Origin: Arenibacter sp. ARW7G5Y1
GTDB taxonomy: Bacteria > Bacteroidota > Bacteroidia > Flavobacteriales > Flavobacteriaceae
NCBI RefSeq assembly: GCF_003201775.1
Contig: NZ_QJJZ01000006.1
Coordinates: 1 to 64,000, forward strand
Direction: 5' to 3'
DNA length: 64,000 nucleotides
Part shown: positions 24,907-33,639 of the stretch, piece after piece
Position numbering within the stretch: position 1 is the stretch's first letter
Layout of the letters: every line of letters starts with the position of its first letter
Translations under genes and position numbers: made by a program
Notes under the pieces: generated by a model
Told to the model about the DNA's origin: nothing
Databases searched by the model: none
Seen by the model: only the letters and a program-made list of their open reading frames with translations

Positions 24907-26610
24907 ATGAATCAAGGTGAAATATTTGATGCCATTGTTGTAGGTACTGGAATTAGTGGGGGCTGGGCAGCTAAAGAACTTTGTGAGAATGGGTTAAGGA
25001 CTTTGGTGCTGGAAAGAGGTCGAATGGTAAAGCATATCGAAGATTATCCCACAATGAACGACGATCCCTGGGATTATCAGTTAAAAGGTGAATTATCCAA
25101 AACGGATAGGGAGAAATATCACATACAAAGTAGGTTGAATTGGGCACCGGTGGAAAGCAATAAGCATTTCTTTGTAAACGACCTGGAGCATCCTTACGTT
25201 GAAACCAAACGGTTTGATTGGATTAGAGGATATCAGGTGGGCGGACGTTCCTTAACATGGGGCAGACAGAGTTACCGATGGAGTGATATTGATTTTGAAG
25301 CCAACAAAAAGGAGGGTATTGGTATTGATTGGCCTGTTAGATATAGGGACATTGCGCCCTGGTATGACAAAGTTGAGGAATATATAGGGGTAAGTGGTGA
25401 GCCCCTGGGGCTAAAGCAATTGCCCGATGGCAAATTTCAACCCGCCATGAAATTAAATTGTGTAGAGGAAGACTTTCAAAAATCTATCGAGGAAACATTT
25501 GATGACGGCCGTTTGGTGACCATTGGCCGTACGGCACATATTACAGATCCAAATGCAGATTTTGAAGGTCGTGGAGTATGTCAAAATCGAGATAGATGCT
25601 GGCGCGGCTGCCCTTTCGGAGGCTATTTTAGCAGCAATTCATCCACTTTGCCGGCCGCCGAAAGAACGGGCAATATGACGCTCAGACCCAATTCCATTGT
25701 TTACGAAGTTGTCTATGACGATAAAACAAAAAGAGCGACCGGCGTAAAGGTGATAGATGCGGAGACCAACGAAAAAATGGAGTTCAAAGCCCGTATTATT
25801 TTTCTTTGTGCGTCATCCATGGCCTCTGTGGGTATTTTATTGCAATCTAAAAGTGAACGCTTCCCAAACGGTCTTGGAAATGACTCGGATGCCTTGGGAA
25901 GAGGAATTATGGACCATCACTATAAATTAGGGGCAACCGCTAATGTAGATGGATATTTGGACAAATATTATAAGGGTCGCCGTGCCAATGGTTTTTATAT
26001 TCCCCGATTTGTAAATTTGGACGAAAGGACCAAACGTGATGGGTATATTCGTGGCTTCGGGTTTCAAGGTACGGCCAGTAGAGGTGATTGGTCGGAAGCC
26101 ATTGGGGAATTGGGATTTGGAAAAGAACTCAAGGAAACCATACTAAAGCCAGGGCATTGGACCATAGGTGTCACCGGTTTTGGTGAATTCCTTCCCTATG
26201 ATGACAACAGGGTTACCTTAAGCCCTACTGAAAAAGATAAATGGGGGCTTCCACAACTGGCCTTTGATGTAGAGTTTAAGGAGAACGAATTGAATATGCG
26301 CAAGGATATCATAAAAGTTATTGTGGAAATGTTTGAAGCGGCAGGATTTAAAGATGTAAACGCCTATGAGGAAGCTTCCGGGCCAGGATTGGGAATCCAT
26401 GAAATGGGCGGTGCCCGTATGGGGCACGACCCCAAAACTTCAATCCTGAACAAAAACAATCAAGTACATCTCGTTCCCAATGTTTACGTCACCGATGGTG
26501 CTTTTATGACCTCTTCAAATTGTGTAAATCCCTCATTGACCTATATGGCATTTACCGCCAGGGCTGCAAATCATGCTGCCAAACAATTGAAAGAGGGTAC
26601 ATTTTCATAA
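24907..26610 (+). CDS. GMC-family FAD oxidoreductase 1 (glycoside 3-dehydrogenase-like)
   Basis: A 567-aa flavoprotein with the dinucleotide-binding motif VVGTGISGG (11-19) at the N-terminus and no signal peptide. The C-terminal GMC domain has GIHEMGGARMG (catalytic His region) and SNCVNPSLTYMAFTARAA (catalytic Asn region). In mid-chain, Cys225, Cys231 and Cys235 (CQNRDRCWRGC) have the Cys-x5-Cys-x3-Cys spacing of the Fe-S-bearing FAD glucose dehydrogenase catalytic subunits. This suggests a dye-linked or cytochrome-linked dehydrogenase rather than an oxidase. It is very similar throughout to the second GMC protein at 31175, but has no small subunit beside it. The substrate is inferred to be a glycoside, from the context. 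Confidence 0.9.
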   Translation: MNQGEIFDAIVVGTGISGGWAAKELCENGLRTLVLERGRMVKHIEDYPTMNDDPWDYQLKGELSKTDREKYHIQSRLNWAPVESNKHFFVNDLEHPYVETKRFDWIRGYQVGGRSLTWGRQSYRWSDIDFEANKKEGIGIDWPVRYRDIAPWYDKVEEYIGVSGEPLGLKQLPDGKFQPAMKLNCVEEDFQKSIEETFDDGRLVTIGRTAHITDPNADFEGRGVCQNRDRCWRGCPFGGYFSSNSSTLPAAERTGNMTLRPNSIVYEVVYDDKTKRATGVKVIDAETNEKMEFKARIIFLCASSMASVGILLQSKSERFPNGLGNDSDALGRGIMDHHYKLGATANVDGYLDKYYKGRRANGFYIPRFVNLDERTKRDGYIRGFGFQGTASRGDWSEAIGELGFGKELKETILKPGHWTIGVTGFGEFLPYDDNRVTLSPTEKDKWGLPQLAFDVEFKENELNMRKDIIKVIVEMFEAAGFKDVNAYEEASGPGLGIHEMGGARMGHDPKTSILNKNNQVHLVPNVYVTDGAFMTSSNCVNPSLTYMAFTARAANHAAKQLKEGTFS

Positions 26611-26671
26611 TATCCTTCGAGAAATAATTAATGTTTTAAATCGTTACTGTTAAACCTTAGACCTAATTAAA

Positions 26672-27133
26672 ATGGACAATGCTTCGGCTAGAAATATGTG
26701 GGGTGATTTTTTGGATGCCCACTTGGAATTTGCTTTTGAAGAAGCCCCTAAAGTGTTACACTTTAGCGACAATGAACAAGATGCAGACCACGGGGTGGAA
26801 CTGGTCATCAAAAACCTTAAGAAAGCGACCACCTTTTCCCTTTTGGGCCTGCAATACAGAAAAGAGCCACTTCCCAAAATAGGTGCCTTTATAATCCTTA
26901 CGGATTGGAGCGGCAAAGCAAAATGTATCATTAGGACAACAGCTGTAAAACTAAAGCCGTTCTTTAGTATTAGCAAAGAGTATGTACAATTGGACTGCTT
27001 GGGCGATAAAAGTCTGGAACATTGGAAAAAGTTCCATTGGGATTATTTCTCACGTGAATTGGCCCCTTTTGAACGTGTTCCTCGAGAAAGTATGATCGTG
27101 GTCTGTGTAGAGTTTGAAAAAATATACGGATGA
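26672..27133 (+). CDS. ASCH domain protein
   Basis: A 153-aa cytosolic protein of the ASCH (PUA-like) superfamily: NMWGDFLDAHLEF near the N-terminus, a beta-rich core (IGAFIILTDWSGKAKCIIRTTAVKLKPF) and LEHWKKFHWDYFSREL. Some ASCH proteins are N4-acetylcytidine amidohydrolases and others bind RNA. This member is longer than YqfB and its activity is not determined. It sits 61 bp after the GMC gene on the same strand and is followed by a terminator, and it has no evident link to sugar metabolism. Confidence 0.85.
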   Translation: MDNASARNMWGDFLDAHLEFAFEEAPKVLHFSDNEQDADHGVELVIKNLKKATTFSLLGLQYRKEPLPKIGAFIILTDWSGKAKCIIRTTAVKLKPFFSISKEYVQLDCLGDKSLEHWKKFHWDYFSRELAPFERVPRESMIVVCVEFEKIYG

Positions 27134-27147
27134 GAATCCTTTACATT

Positions 27148-27179
27148 AAAAAGGGCCGCAAATGCGACCCTTTTTTTTA
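27148..27179. terminator. Bidirectional terminator between ASCH and Gfo/Idh/MocA genes
   Basis: An AAAAAGGG-CGCA stem with its complement, a 2-nt loop, and A/T runs on both sides, placed between two converging genes. Confidence 0.85.
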
Positions 27180-27193
27180 TACCCAATCGCGTA

Positions 27194-28330
27194 TTATTTT
27201 AAATTGATCCAAACGTTGCCCTTTTTGTTGGATTCCACAGTGCTCTCTATAAAATCGAGCCCGCGAACACCATCCATCATGGTTGGGAATTCTCCATCGT
27301 TATATTTTTGCCCTCGAATAGCCCTTGCAACACCCAAATAAATATTGGCCATGGAATCAAAGATACCTTCGGGATGCCCTGCAGGTAATTTTGTTCCATC
27401 CAAGGACAACTTGGAATTATAGGCATGACCAGGCTTATAAACCTGAAGCGGTTTATCGTCGCTCAGCACATAAAGGTAATTGGGATTTTCCTGCTCCCAT
27501 CTCAGTCCACCTTTCTCACCATAAATAGCAATGGAAAGTCGGTTCTCCTCCCCGGTAGCAACCTGGCTGGAGCGTATAACCCCTTTCACATGTTTGTCCA
27601 TACGGATCAATACCGTACCGTCCACATCCATTTGGTTATCTTCATATAAATAATTGAAATCTGCCAAAATGGATTTGATGGTCAATCCCGTAGTATATTC
27701 AATCATATTAAAGGCATGCACCCCTATATCTCCCATACAGGAACTGATCCCGGCCTTCTTAGGGTCCAATCTCCAAACCGTTGAACGTTTGTCCTTGTCA
27801 TGGATAATGGAGTTGATCCACCCTTGATAATACTGTGCGTCCACCTTATGTATCTTCCCTATGGCGCCGGACTTTATCATTTCCCGCATTTGTCTAACCA
27901 TAGGATATCCCGTATAGGTATGGGTAACCGCAAAAACCGTCTTGGCCTTTTCCAAGGTAGCCTGTAAAATTTTGGCTTCCTCGTAAGTGGTGGTCATGGG
28001 CTTTTCACAAATTACGTGAAACCCATTTTCCAACAACTTTTTAGCCATAGGAAAATGCAAAAAGTTAGGGGTCAGCACCGAACAAACCTGTATACGCTCT
28101 GTCTCTGGAAGTTTCAATTCCTCTTCCACCAAGGTGTCAAAATCCTTATAGATTCTATTGGTAGGCACATCTATTTCCTTGGCAAAAGCAACATTTTCCT
28201 CAAAAACAGGGTTGAAAACCGCTCCAACAATCTCGTAATTATCATTGATCTGTGATGCCACCCGATGCAGCACCCCAATAAGGGAGTCTCCTCCACCCCC
28301 CAAAATTCCTAATCTAATTTTCTTGCTCAT
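27194..28330 (-). CDS. Gfo/Idh/MocA family oxidoreductase
   Basis: A 378-aa NAD(P)-dependent sugar oxidoreductase. The Rossmann N-terminus is LGILGGGGDSLIG and the catalytic-lysine motif is CEKP (Lys110). The C-terminal alpha/beta domain contains KVDAQYYQGWINS and CMGDIGVHAFNMIEY. No signal peptide is seen, so it acts in the cytosol. In 3-keto-glycoside pathways such an enzyme can reduce the released 3-keto-sugar back to the sugar; that role is inferred from the island. Its operon continues with the MFS permease, DinB-like and TIM-barrel genes upstream (minus strand). Confidence 0.9.
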   Translation of the reverse strand: MSKKIRLGILGGGGDSLIGVLHRVASQINDNYEIVGAVFNPVFEENVAFAKEIDVPTNRIYKDFDTLVEEELKLPETERIQVCSVLTPNFLHFPMAKKLLENGFHVICEKPMTTTYEEAKILQATLEKAKTVFAVTHTYTGYPMVRQMREMIKSGAIGKIHKVDAQYYQGWINSIIHDKDKRSTVWRLDPKKAGISSCMGDIGVHAFNMIEYTTGLTIKSILADFNYLYEDNQMDVDGTVLIRMDKHVKGVIRSSQVATGEENRLSIAIYGEKGGLRWEQENPNYLYVLSDDKPLQVYKPGHAYNSKLSLDGTKLPAGHPEGIFDSMANIYLGVARAIRGQKYNDGEFPTMMDGVRGLDFIESTVESNKKGNVWINLK

Positions 28331-28348
28331 AATGTATTTATTCCTAAG

Positions 28349-29578
28349 TTACTCTTTATACTCAACTTCTACGTTCTTAAAAAATATTGCGAACAACAAC
28401 ATTGCCCCTAAGGCAAAAACAGCAGGAAATGTCCAAATATTGGTCCAACTGTGTATCCCTTCACCAATTACATAACTATCCGTTATAGTTCCTGCCACCC
28501 AAAAACCAATCAACATTCCAACCCCATAGGTAGCCAAGGTTATCAATCCCTGGGCCGCACTCTTAAATTTGTCACCTGCCTTGGAATCCGTATAAATTTG
28601 TCCTGAAACAAAGAAAAAATCATAACAAATTCCATGAAGGGCTATCCCCAAAATTAACATAAATGCCAAATCTCCAGCATTACCGTATGCAAATAACAGA
28701 TACCTAATGGTCCATGCCAACATTCCGGCAATCAAAGTATTTTTAAATCCAAATTTCTTGAAAAAATATGGCAATAACAACATAAATAAAACTTCCGAAC
28801 CCTGGCCAATGGTCATTTTACCGGTGGGATTTTCCATTCCGATCTCCGACAAAAACGGGTTGGCATTTTGGTAATAAAAGGCCAATGGAATACAGATTAA
28901 AATAGATGAAAGAAAGAAAATAAAAAAGTTCCTATCCTTTAGGAGTTTTAGGGCATCCAGCCCCAAAATACCCGAAATGGATACCTTTTCACCGGTTTTT
29001 ACCTTTGGTGGCGTTTTGGGCAGGGTAAAGCTAAAAATCCCTAAGGCCGCTGATGCAATGGCCACCATTAAAAATGTATTTTTCAAAAGACCTTGTTCCC
29101 TAGAAGTTTCCGAATCCCATAGGAACACAAAACTAATTATGAGTCCGGCCACTATCCAACCTACGGTACCAAAAACCCTCACAAAAGAAAACTCCTTGGC
29201 AGGATTCTTCATCTGACTAAAGGAAATTGAATTCACCAAGGCCAAAGTTGGCATATATAGAATCATGTATCCAAGTACATATGGATAGAAACCAGCAAAA
29301 TCGACCGCCATATACATTTGATACATCATTATCGCGCCAAGAAGGTGCAAAACCCCTAAAATGCGCTCTGCATTGAAATATCTATCCGCTATTAAGCCAA
29401 TGATAAAAGGTGCAATTATGGCCCCCCAGGATTGGGTGGAATATGCCATTGCCGATTCTGCACCCGTGGCCTTGAGATTCTGCCCCAAAAAAGTGCCAAG
29501 TGTTACAAACCAACCTCCCCAAATAAAAAATTCGAGGAACATCATTAAGGACAACTGAACTTTGGTCTTTACATTCAC
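28349..29578 (-). CDS. MFS permease, nucleoside:H+ symporter-like
   Basis: A 409-aa, 12-TM transporter of the NupG-like MFS branch: LMMFLEFFIWGGWFVTLGTFL, GAIIAPFIIGLIADRYF, and a C-terminal YGVGMLIGFWVAGTITDSY. In Bacteroidota sugar islands these permeases probably import sugars or keto-sugars rather than nucleosides. I choose the GTG at 29578 (MNVKTKVQLSL). The longer frame from an ATG at 29656 would overlap the DinB-like gene by 62 bp and add an atypical N-terminus. The gene lies between Gfo/Idh/MocA and DinB. Confidence 0.87.
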   Translation of the reverse strand: MNVKTKVQLSLMMFLEFFIWGGWFVTLGTFLGQNLKATGAESAMAYSTQSWGAIIAPFIIGLIADRYFNAERILGVLHLLGAIMMYQMYMAVDFAGFYPYVLGYMILYMPTLALVNSISFSQMKNPAKEFSFVRVFGTVGWIVAGLIISFVFLWDSETSREQGLLKNTFLMVAIASAALGIFSFTLPKTPPKVKTGEKVSISGILGLDALKLLKDRNFFIFFLSSILICIPLAFYYQNANPFLSEIGMENPTGKMTIGQGSEVLFMLLLPYFFKKFGFKNTLIAGMLAWTIRYLLFAYGNAGDLAFMLILGIALHGICYDFFFVSGQIYTDSKAGDKFKSAAQGLITLATYGVGMLIGFWVAGTITDSYVIGEGIHSWTNIWTFPAVFALGAMLLFAIFFKNVEVEYKE

Positions 29579-29594
29579 GTTATTGTAGGTATAT

Positions 29595-30038
29595 TTAGCG
29601 TTTATAAGTTGCGTAATCCAAGACCAAGGGCTCAATGGAGTTGTTTCTAAAATCAATGGAAATTTGTGCCCTGTGATGGGTGGAATGGTTTATGATATGA
29701 AATAACATATCCTGTATGGTATTGGTAAACAATCTACCCTGCGAATTCTCATAATCCAAGCGCTTTTCAAAACTATCCACATTGGTGATTATTTCAAAAG
29801 AGCTTCTTTGATTTTCATAATGCAGGTCGCCCCAATCTTTTAACGATTGTAACTGAAATACACCATACTCCACTTTTTTACCAAGAATTCTGGCGTTCCA
29901 TATATGGTGTGCATTTAATATATGACTGAACAGTTCCGTTGTCCTTTCTGGAACGTTTTCCAGTCTTTGGCACTCTTCAATCAATTTCTTATTGCAATAA
30001 AAGTTATAATCGAACAGTTGATTGAAAAAAGCCTTCAT
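29595..30038 (-). CDS. DinB family protein
   Basis: A 147-aa four-helix-bundle protein with the putative metal histidines in LNAHHIWNARILG and INHSTHHRAQI. The family includes thiol-dependent and other metalloenzymes, and this one has no assigned reaction. It is embedded in the sugar operon, 10 bp after the TIM-barrel lipoprotein and 16 bp before the permease, so it is probably co-expressed. Confidence 0.85.
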   Translation of the reverse strand: MKAFFNQLFDYNFYCNKKLIEECQRLENVPERTTELFSHILNAHHIWNARILGKKVEYGVFQLQSLKDWGDLHYENQRSSFEIITNVDSFEKRLDYENSQGRLFTNTIQDMLFHIINHSTHHRAQISIDFRNNSIEPLVLDYATYKR

Positions 30039-30048
30039 AAAAATAATG

Positions 30049-31038
30049 CTAATTAAGTTCCTTACCAGCTTTTATCAATAGATCCCTGGTGGCGATTATT
30101 CCCTGCTCCTCACTGAGCACGCTACCTTCATACTCCACGCCTATAAAACCGGTATAACCGGCATCCTTGACGATTTTAAGTATTCTAGGGTAGTCCAATT
30201 TGGTTTCATTGCCCTCGGCATCAAAATTGTAAGATTTGGCACTTACTGCCAAGGCGTGTGGCATTAACTCACTAATACCTTTGTAAATGTCATATTCCTG
30301 GGCGCAACCATCCTTCGACCTCTCAATGCAAAAGTTACCAAAATCGGGTAGGGTGCCACAATTATCCATATTTACCTTGGTCATAACCTCTGCCAACATA
30401 ACGGCATTGGACGATAGACCACCATGATTCTCCACCAAAATCTCAATATTTTTATCCTTGGCATAGGTAGCCAACTGGGTTAGACCATCCACAGAACTGG
30501 CAACCCATTCATCGGGAACCTTGCTTCCGGAAAGGTTGACCCTAATAGCATGGCAACCCATGTCTGCAGCAGCATCTACCCACTTGTAATGATTTTCAAC
30601 AGCCTTCTTTCTTTTTTGTGCATCCGGTGTGGCAAGATCTCCTTGACCATCGATCATTATCAACACGTTTTGCATTCCATGTTTTTTGCTTTCGGCATTG
30701 CATTTTTCCACGAAAGAAGCCATGGCTTCCTTGGAAAAATTGGCAGCCTCCAATTCCTTATAATAAAGGGCACTTACATACTCCAATCCAGTAAAACCCC
30801 AATTCTTGGCCTTTTCGGCAAATGTATATGGATCCACACCATCTTCACGCACCATTTTATGCATTGACCATTGCGCGAGCGACAATTTAAAAAAAGGTTC
30901 CGTAGCCTTCATGGACACTTCCGGGGTTCCTACATCTTTGGGCTGCTCCTTGGGGGCTTCCTTACAGGACAAGGCACCCATTAACAAGGCAACCAAAACC
31001 ACCTTGACACCTTTTGAATTTAAATTTTTTTGCTTCAT
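30049..31038 (-). CDS. Sugar isomerase/epimerase TIM-barrel lipoprotein
   Basis: A 329-aa TIM barrel of the sugar phosphate isomerase/epimerase superfamily, with a lipoprotein leader (Cys25, LMGALSC). It therefore acts in the periplasm or on the membrane, unlike its cytosolic relative at 23710. The visible active-site strands are EILVENHGGLSSN, GTLPDFGNFCIE, VSAKSYNFDAEGNE and GFIGVEYEGS. Periplasmic TIM barrels of this type accompany GMC/DUF1080 enzymes in several Bacteroidota and may act on 3-keto-glycosides directly. It is the first gene of its operon, divergent from the second GMC gene. Confidence 0.88.
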   Translation of the reverse strand: MKQKNLNSKGVKVVLVALLMGALSCKEAPKEQPKDVGTPEVSMKATEPFFKLSLAQWSMHKMVREDGVDPYTFAEKAKNWGFTGLEYVSALYYKELEAANFSKEAMASFVEKCNAESKKHGMQNVLIMIDGQGDLATPDAQKRKKAVENHYKWVDAAADMGCHAIRVNLSGSKVPDEWVASSVDGLTQLATYAKDKNIEILVENHGGLSSNAVMLAEVMTKVNMDNCGTLPDFGNFCIERSKDGCAQEYDIYKGISELMPHALAVSAKSYNFDAEGNETKLDYPRILKIVKDAGYTGFIGVEYEGSVLSEEQGIIATRDLLIKAGKELN

Positions 31039-31075
31039 TTTTAAGTTTTGAGATTATATCCGAGAATTAATAATT

Positions 31076-31091
31076 ACTATAACGTTATAGT
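31076..31091. promoter_or_regulatory. Candidate operator, perfect 16-bp palindrome
   Basis: ACTATAACGTTATAGT is a perfect palindrome with a central CG, the general form of LacI/GalR-type operators. It sits 37 bp from the TIM-barrel lipoprotein start and 83 bp from the GMC start, so it could control both divergent operons. No LacI-type gene is in the window. Confidence 0.4.
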
Positions 31092-31139
31092 GCCATAGTA
31101 TTAATATATATAGGGTTTAAATGTAAAAAATTAATTTTA

Positions 31140-31161
31140 TATTTAATAAATTTATTAAATA
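31140..31161. promoter_or_regulatory. 22-bp A/T-only perfect palindrome before the GMC start
   Basis: The perfect palindrome is centred on AAATTT and ends 13 bp before the ATG at 31175. It contains only A and T. In the mRNA it would fold into a weak hairpin close to the start codon; as DNA it may be a second protein-binding site. AT-rich DNA produces palindromes by chance more easily, but 22 bp is long. Confidence 0.35.
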
Positions 31162-31174
31162 AACAATTTCATAA

Positions 31175-32887
31175 ATGAGCAAATTCAATAACAATGAAGT
31201 GCAGGATTCGTATGATGCAATTGTCGTGGGTACGGGTATTAGCGGAGGATGGGCCGCTAAAGAACTATGTGAAAAAGGACTCAAAACCCTAGTGTTGGAG
31301 CGCGGAAGGATGGTGAAGCATATCGAAGATTATGAGACGGCCAATTTGGATCCCTGGGATTTTCCGAATGCCGGCGAACCAACCAAGGAAGATATTAAAA
31401 AACAGCCCAAACAGAATAGAACTGGATATACCACCAATGCCGCCAGTAAAATGTGGTTTGTAAATGATTTGGAACACCCTTATAATGAAATAAGGCGATT
31501 TGATTGGATGAGAGGTTACCACCTAGGGGGGCGCTCCTTACAATGGGGACGCCAAAGTTACCGCTGGAGCGACATCGATTTTACCGCCAATCAAAGGGAA
31601 GGTATAGCCGTCGATTGGCCAGTGCGCTATAAGGACATTGCACCGTGGTATTCAAAAGTGGAAAACTTTATCGGCGTTAGCGGGGAAGCACTTAACCTAC
31701 CTCAATTGCCCGATAGCGATTTTCTACCGGCCATGGAAATGAATTGTGTGGAAGAACATTTTAAAAACAAAGTAACCGAAGGTTTTGACGACCGTGCCGT
31801 AACCATAGGTCGGGTTGCCCATATTACCGGTACCAAAAATTTTGACGGCCGTACCAAATGTCAATATAGAAATAGATGTATCAGAGGCTGTCCTTTTGGA
31901 GGCTATTTCAGTAGTTTGTCATCTACCCTACCGGCCGCAGAGGCAACGGGAAATATGACGTTGCGGACGGACTCCATTGTTCACGAAGTAATATATGACC
32001 CCGATACCAAGAAGGCTACAGGAGTAAAGGTCATAGACAGGTTGACCAAGGAAGCCTTTGAATTTAAGGCAAAGGTAATTTTCTTGTGTGCCTCGGCCAT
32101 AGCGTCTACCTCTATTTTAATGCAATCCAAATCCGATCGTTTTCCAAATGGTTTGGGCAACGACTCGGATCAATTGGGACGTAACATTATGGACCACCAT
32201 CTAGGAGTAGGTGCTTCCGGTAAATTTGATGGCTTTGAGGACAAATATTACAAAGGCCGAAGACCCAATGGGATCTATATTCCTAGATTTAGGAACCTTG
32301 GGGGTGCTTCCGATAGAAAAGATTACAAGCGTGGTTTCGGTTATCAAGGTGGAGCCAGCAGAGGTAATTGGGAAGAAACGGTTGCAGAACTCTCTTACGG
32401 AAAAGAATTTAAGGAAAACATGCTTAAACCGGGTGGATGGAGAATGGGAATTGGCGGTTTTGGCGAAGTACTCCCTTATGAAGATAACAGGATGACCTTG
32501 GATTATGACAAACTGGATAGCTGGGGACTCCCCACGATAACCTTTGATGCCGATTTACAGGAAAACGAATTCAACATGCGTAAGGATATGCAGGAATCTG
32601 CAGTGGAAATGTTGGAAAAAGCTGGATTACGGGATGTAAAGGGACATGATGGACCAACCGGTTTGGGTCTGGGCATTCACGAAATGGGTACTGCCAGAAT
32701 GGGACGTAACAGAAAAACCTCCGTACTAAACGGTAACAACCAATTACACGATGTACCCAATGTATATGTTACCGATGGGGCATTTATGACCTCGGCCAGT
32801 TGTGTTAACCCATCATTGACCTACATGGCCTTCACCGCCAGGGCAGCCGACCATGCGGTAAAAGAACTTAAAAAAGGAAATATATAA
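31175..32887 (+). CDS. GMC-family FAD oxidoreductase 2 (glycoside 3-dehydrogenase catalytic subunit-like)
   Basis: A 570-aa flavoprotein with the FAD motif VVGTGISGG near 17-25 and no signal peptide. Cys229, Cys235 and Cys239 (CQYRNRCIRGC) match the Fe-S cluster spacing of FAD glucose dehydrogenase catalytic subunits. The C-terminal GMC motifs are GIHEMGTARMG and SASCVNPSLTYMAFTARAA. Its stop overlaps the start of the small-subunit gene (TAATG), so the two are translationally coupled, as in glycoside 3-dehydrogenase and FAD-GDH operons. Export is probably by hitch-hiking on the twin-arginine leader of the small subunit. The likely reaction is oxidation of the C3 hydroxyl of a glycoside. Confidence 0.92.
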   Translation: MSKFNNNEVQDSYDAIVVGTGISGGWAAKELCEKGLKTLVLERGRMVKHIEDYETANLDPWDFPNAGEPTKEDIKKQPKQNRTGYTTNAASKMWFVNDLEHPYNEIRRFDWMRGYHLGGRSLQWGRQSYRWSDIDFTANQREGIAVDWPVRYKDIAPWYSKVENFIGVSGEALNLPQLPDSDFLPAMEMNCVEEHFKNKVTEGFDDRAVTIGRVAHITGTKNFDGRTKCQYRNRCIRGCPFGGYFSSLSSTLPAAEATGNMTLRTDSIVHEVIYDPDTKKATGVKVIDRLTKEAFEFKAKVIFLCASAIASTSILMQSKSDRFPNGLGNDSDQLGRNIMDHHLGVGASGKFDGFEDKYYKGRRPNGIYIPRFRNLGGASDRKDYKRGFGYQGGASRGNWEETVAELSYGKEFKENMLKPGGWRMGIGGFGEVLPYEDNRMTLDYDKLDSWGLPTITFDADLQENEFNMRKDMQESAVEMLEKAGLRDVKGHDGPTGLGLGIHEMGTARMGRNRKTSVLNGNNQLHDVPNVYVTDGAFMTSASCVNPSLTYMAFTARAADHAVKELKKGNI

Positions 32888-33534
32888 TGGATAGAAGAAA
32901 AGCACTAAAAAATATGGGGCTGGCATTAGGATATACGGTAGCCACCCCAACCTTGATCAGCATCGTACAAAGTTGTAAAAAAGATACTGCCAATGTATGG
33001 ACTCCGGATTTTTTAACCTCCGCCGAAGGAGCTGTTCTGACCCATTTGGTAGATATAATAATGCCTAAGACCGATACGCCTTCAGCTTCCGAAGTGCAGG
33101 TCCATATCTTTATAGATCGCTTTGCCGATCAGGTAATGGAAAAGGAGCAACAGGATCTTTTAAAAATGACTATGGGAAAATTCATGGAGAAGGCCCTGCA
33201 AAATTCCGGCAAGATGGAAATTGCAGACCTGACCCCCGAAGATTTGGAACCGGTCTTGGCCATTGCCCTCAAAATTTCCAAAGCCGATCAAGCCAAAAAC
33301 TTTAAGGCTATAAGTTCTTATACAGAAGCTGTTAAGAATGGCCAAACAGCCACCTTGGATGATGATGTGTCTAGATTTGCCTTTGCCAATAATTTAAGGG
33401 GGTTGGTTATCTGGGGCTACAAGTCGTCTGAGTTTGTAGGAGAAAATGTATTGCCCTATTTACCGGTACCTGGTGAATTTATAGCCTGTGGAGACCTTCA
33501 GGAACTGAGCGGGGGAAAAGTTTGGTCGTTATAA
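32887..33534 (+). CDS. Gluconate 2-dehydrogenase subunit 3 family protein (GMC partner)
   Basis: A 215-aa partner subunit. The leader begins MDRRKALKNMGLALGY, with a twin arginine at 3-4, a hydrophobic stretch and then SIVQSC, where Cys30 looks like a lipobox. This fits a Tat-exported protein that may end as a lipoprotein. The mature part has the family's helical signature (LTHLVDIIMPKTDTPSASEVQVHIFIDRF) and ends near GEFIACGDLQELSGGKVWSL. In known enzymes this subunit carries the cofactor-free catalytic flavoprotein across the membrane and docks it to electron acceptors. No cytochrome c gene is adjacent, so the acceptor is unknown. Confidence 0.9.
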   Translation: MDRRKALKNMGLALGYTVATPTLISIVQSCKKDTANVWTPDFLTSAEGAVLTHLVDIIMPKTDTPSASEVQVHIFIDRFADQVMEKEQQDLLKMTMGKFMEKALQNSGKMEIADLTPEDLEPVLAIALKISKADQAKNFKAISSYTEAVKNGQTATLDDDVSRFAFANNLRGLVIWGYKSSEFVGENVLPYLPVPGEFIACGDLQELSGGKVWSL

Positions 33535-33558
33535 ATAATCAAGACAATTTTCAAAAAA

Positions 33559-33604
33559 GCTAAAAGGACTGGGATAGCCAATACATTGCAGTTCTTTTAG
33601 CATT
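33559..33604 (+). terminator. Terminator after the GMC small-subunit gene
   Basis: A 13-bp inverted repeat (GCTAAAAGGACTG with CAGTTCTTTTAGC, one G-U in the RNA) and a 17-nt loop, followed by an A/T stretch. It lies 25 bp after the stop and would separate this transcript from the following TIM-barrel gene. Confidence 0.6.
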
Positions 33605-33639
33605 ATTTTATCAAAATATTCCAACTATATCCAAAAAAA

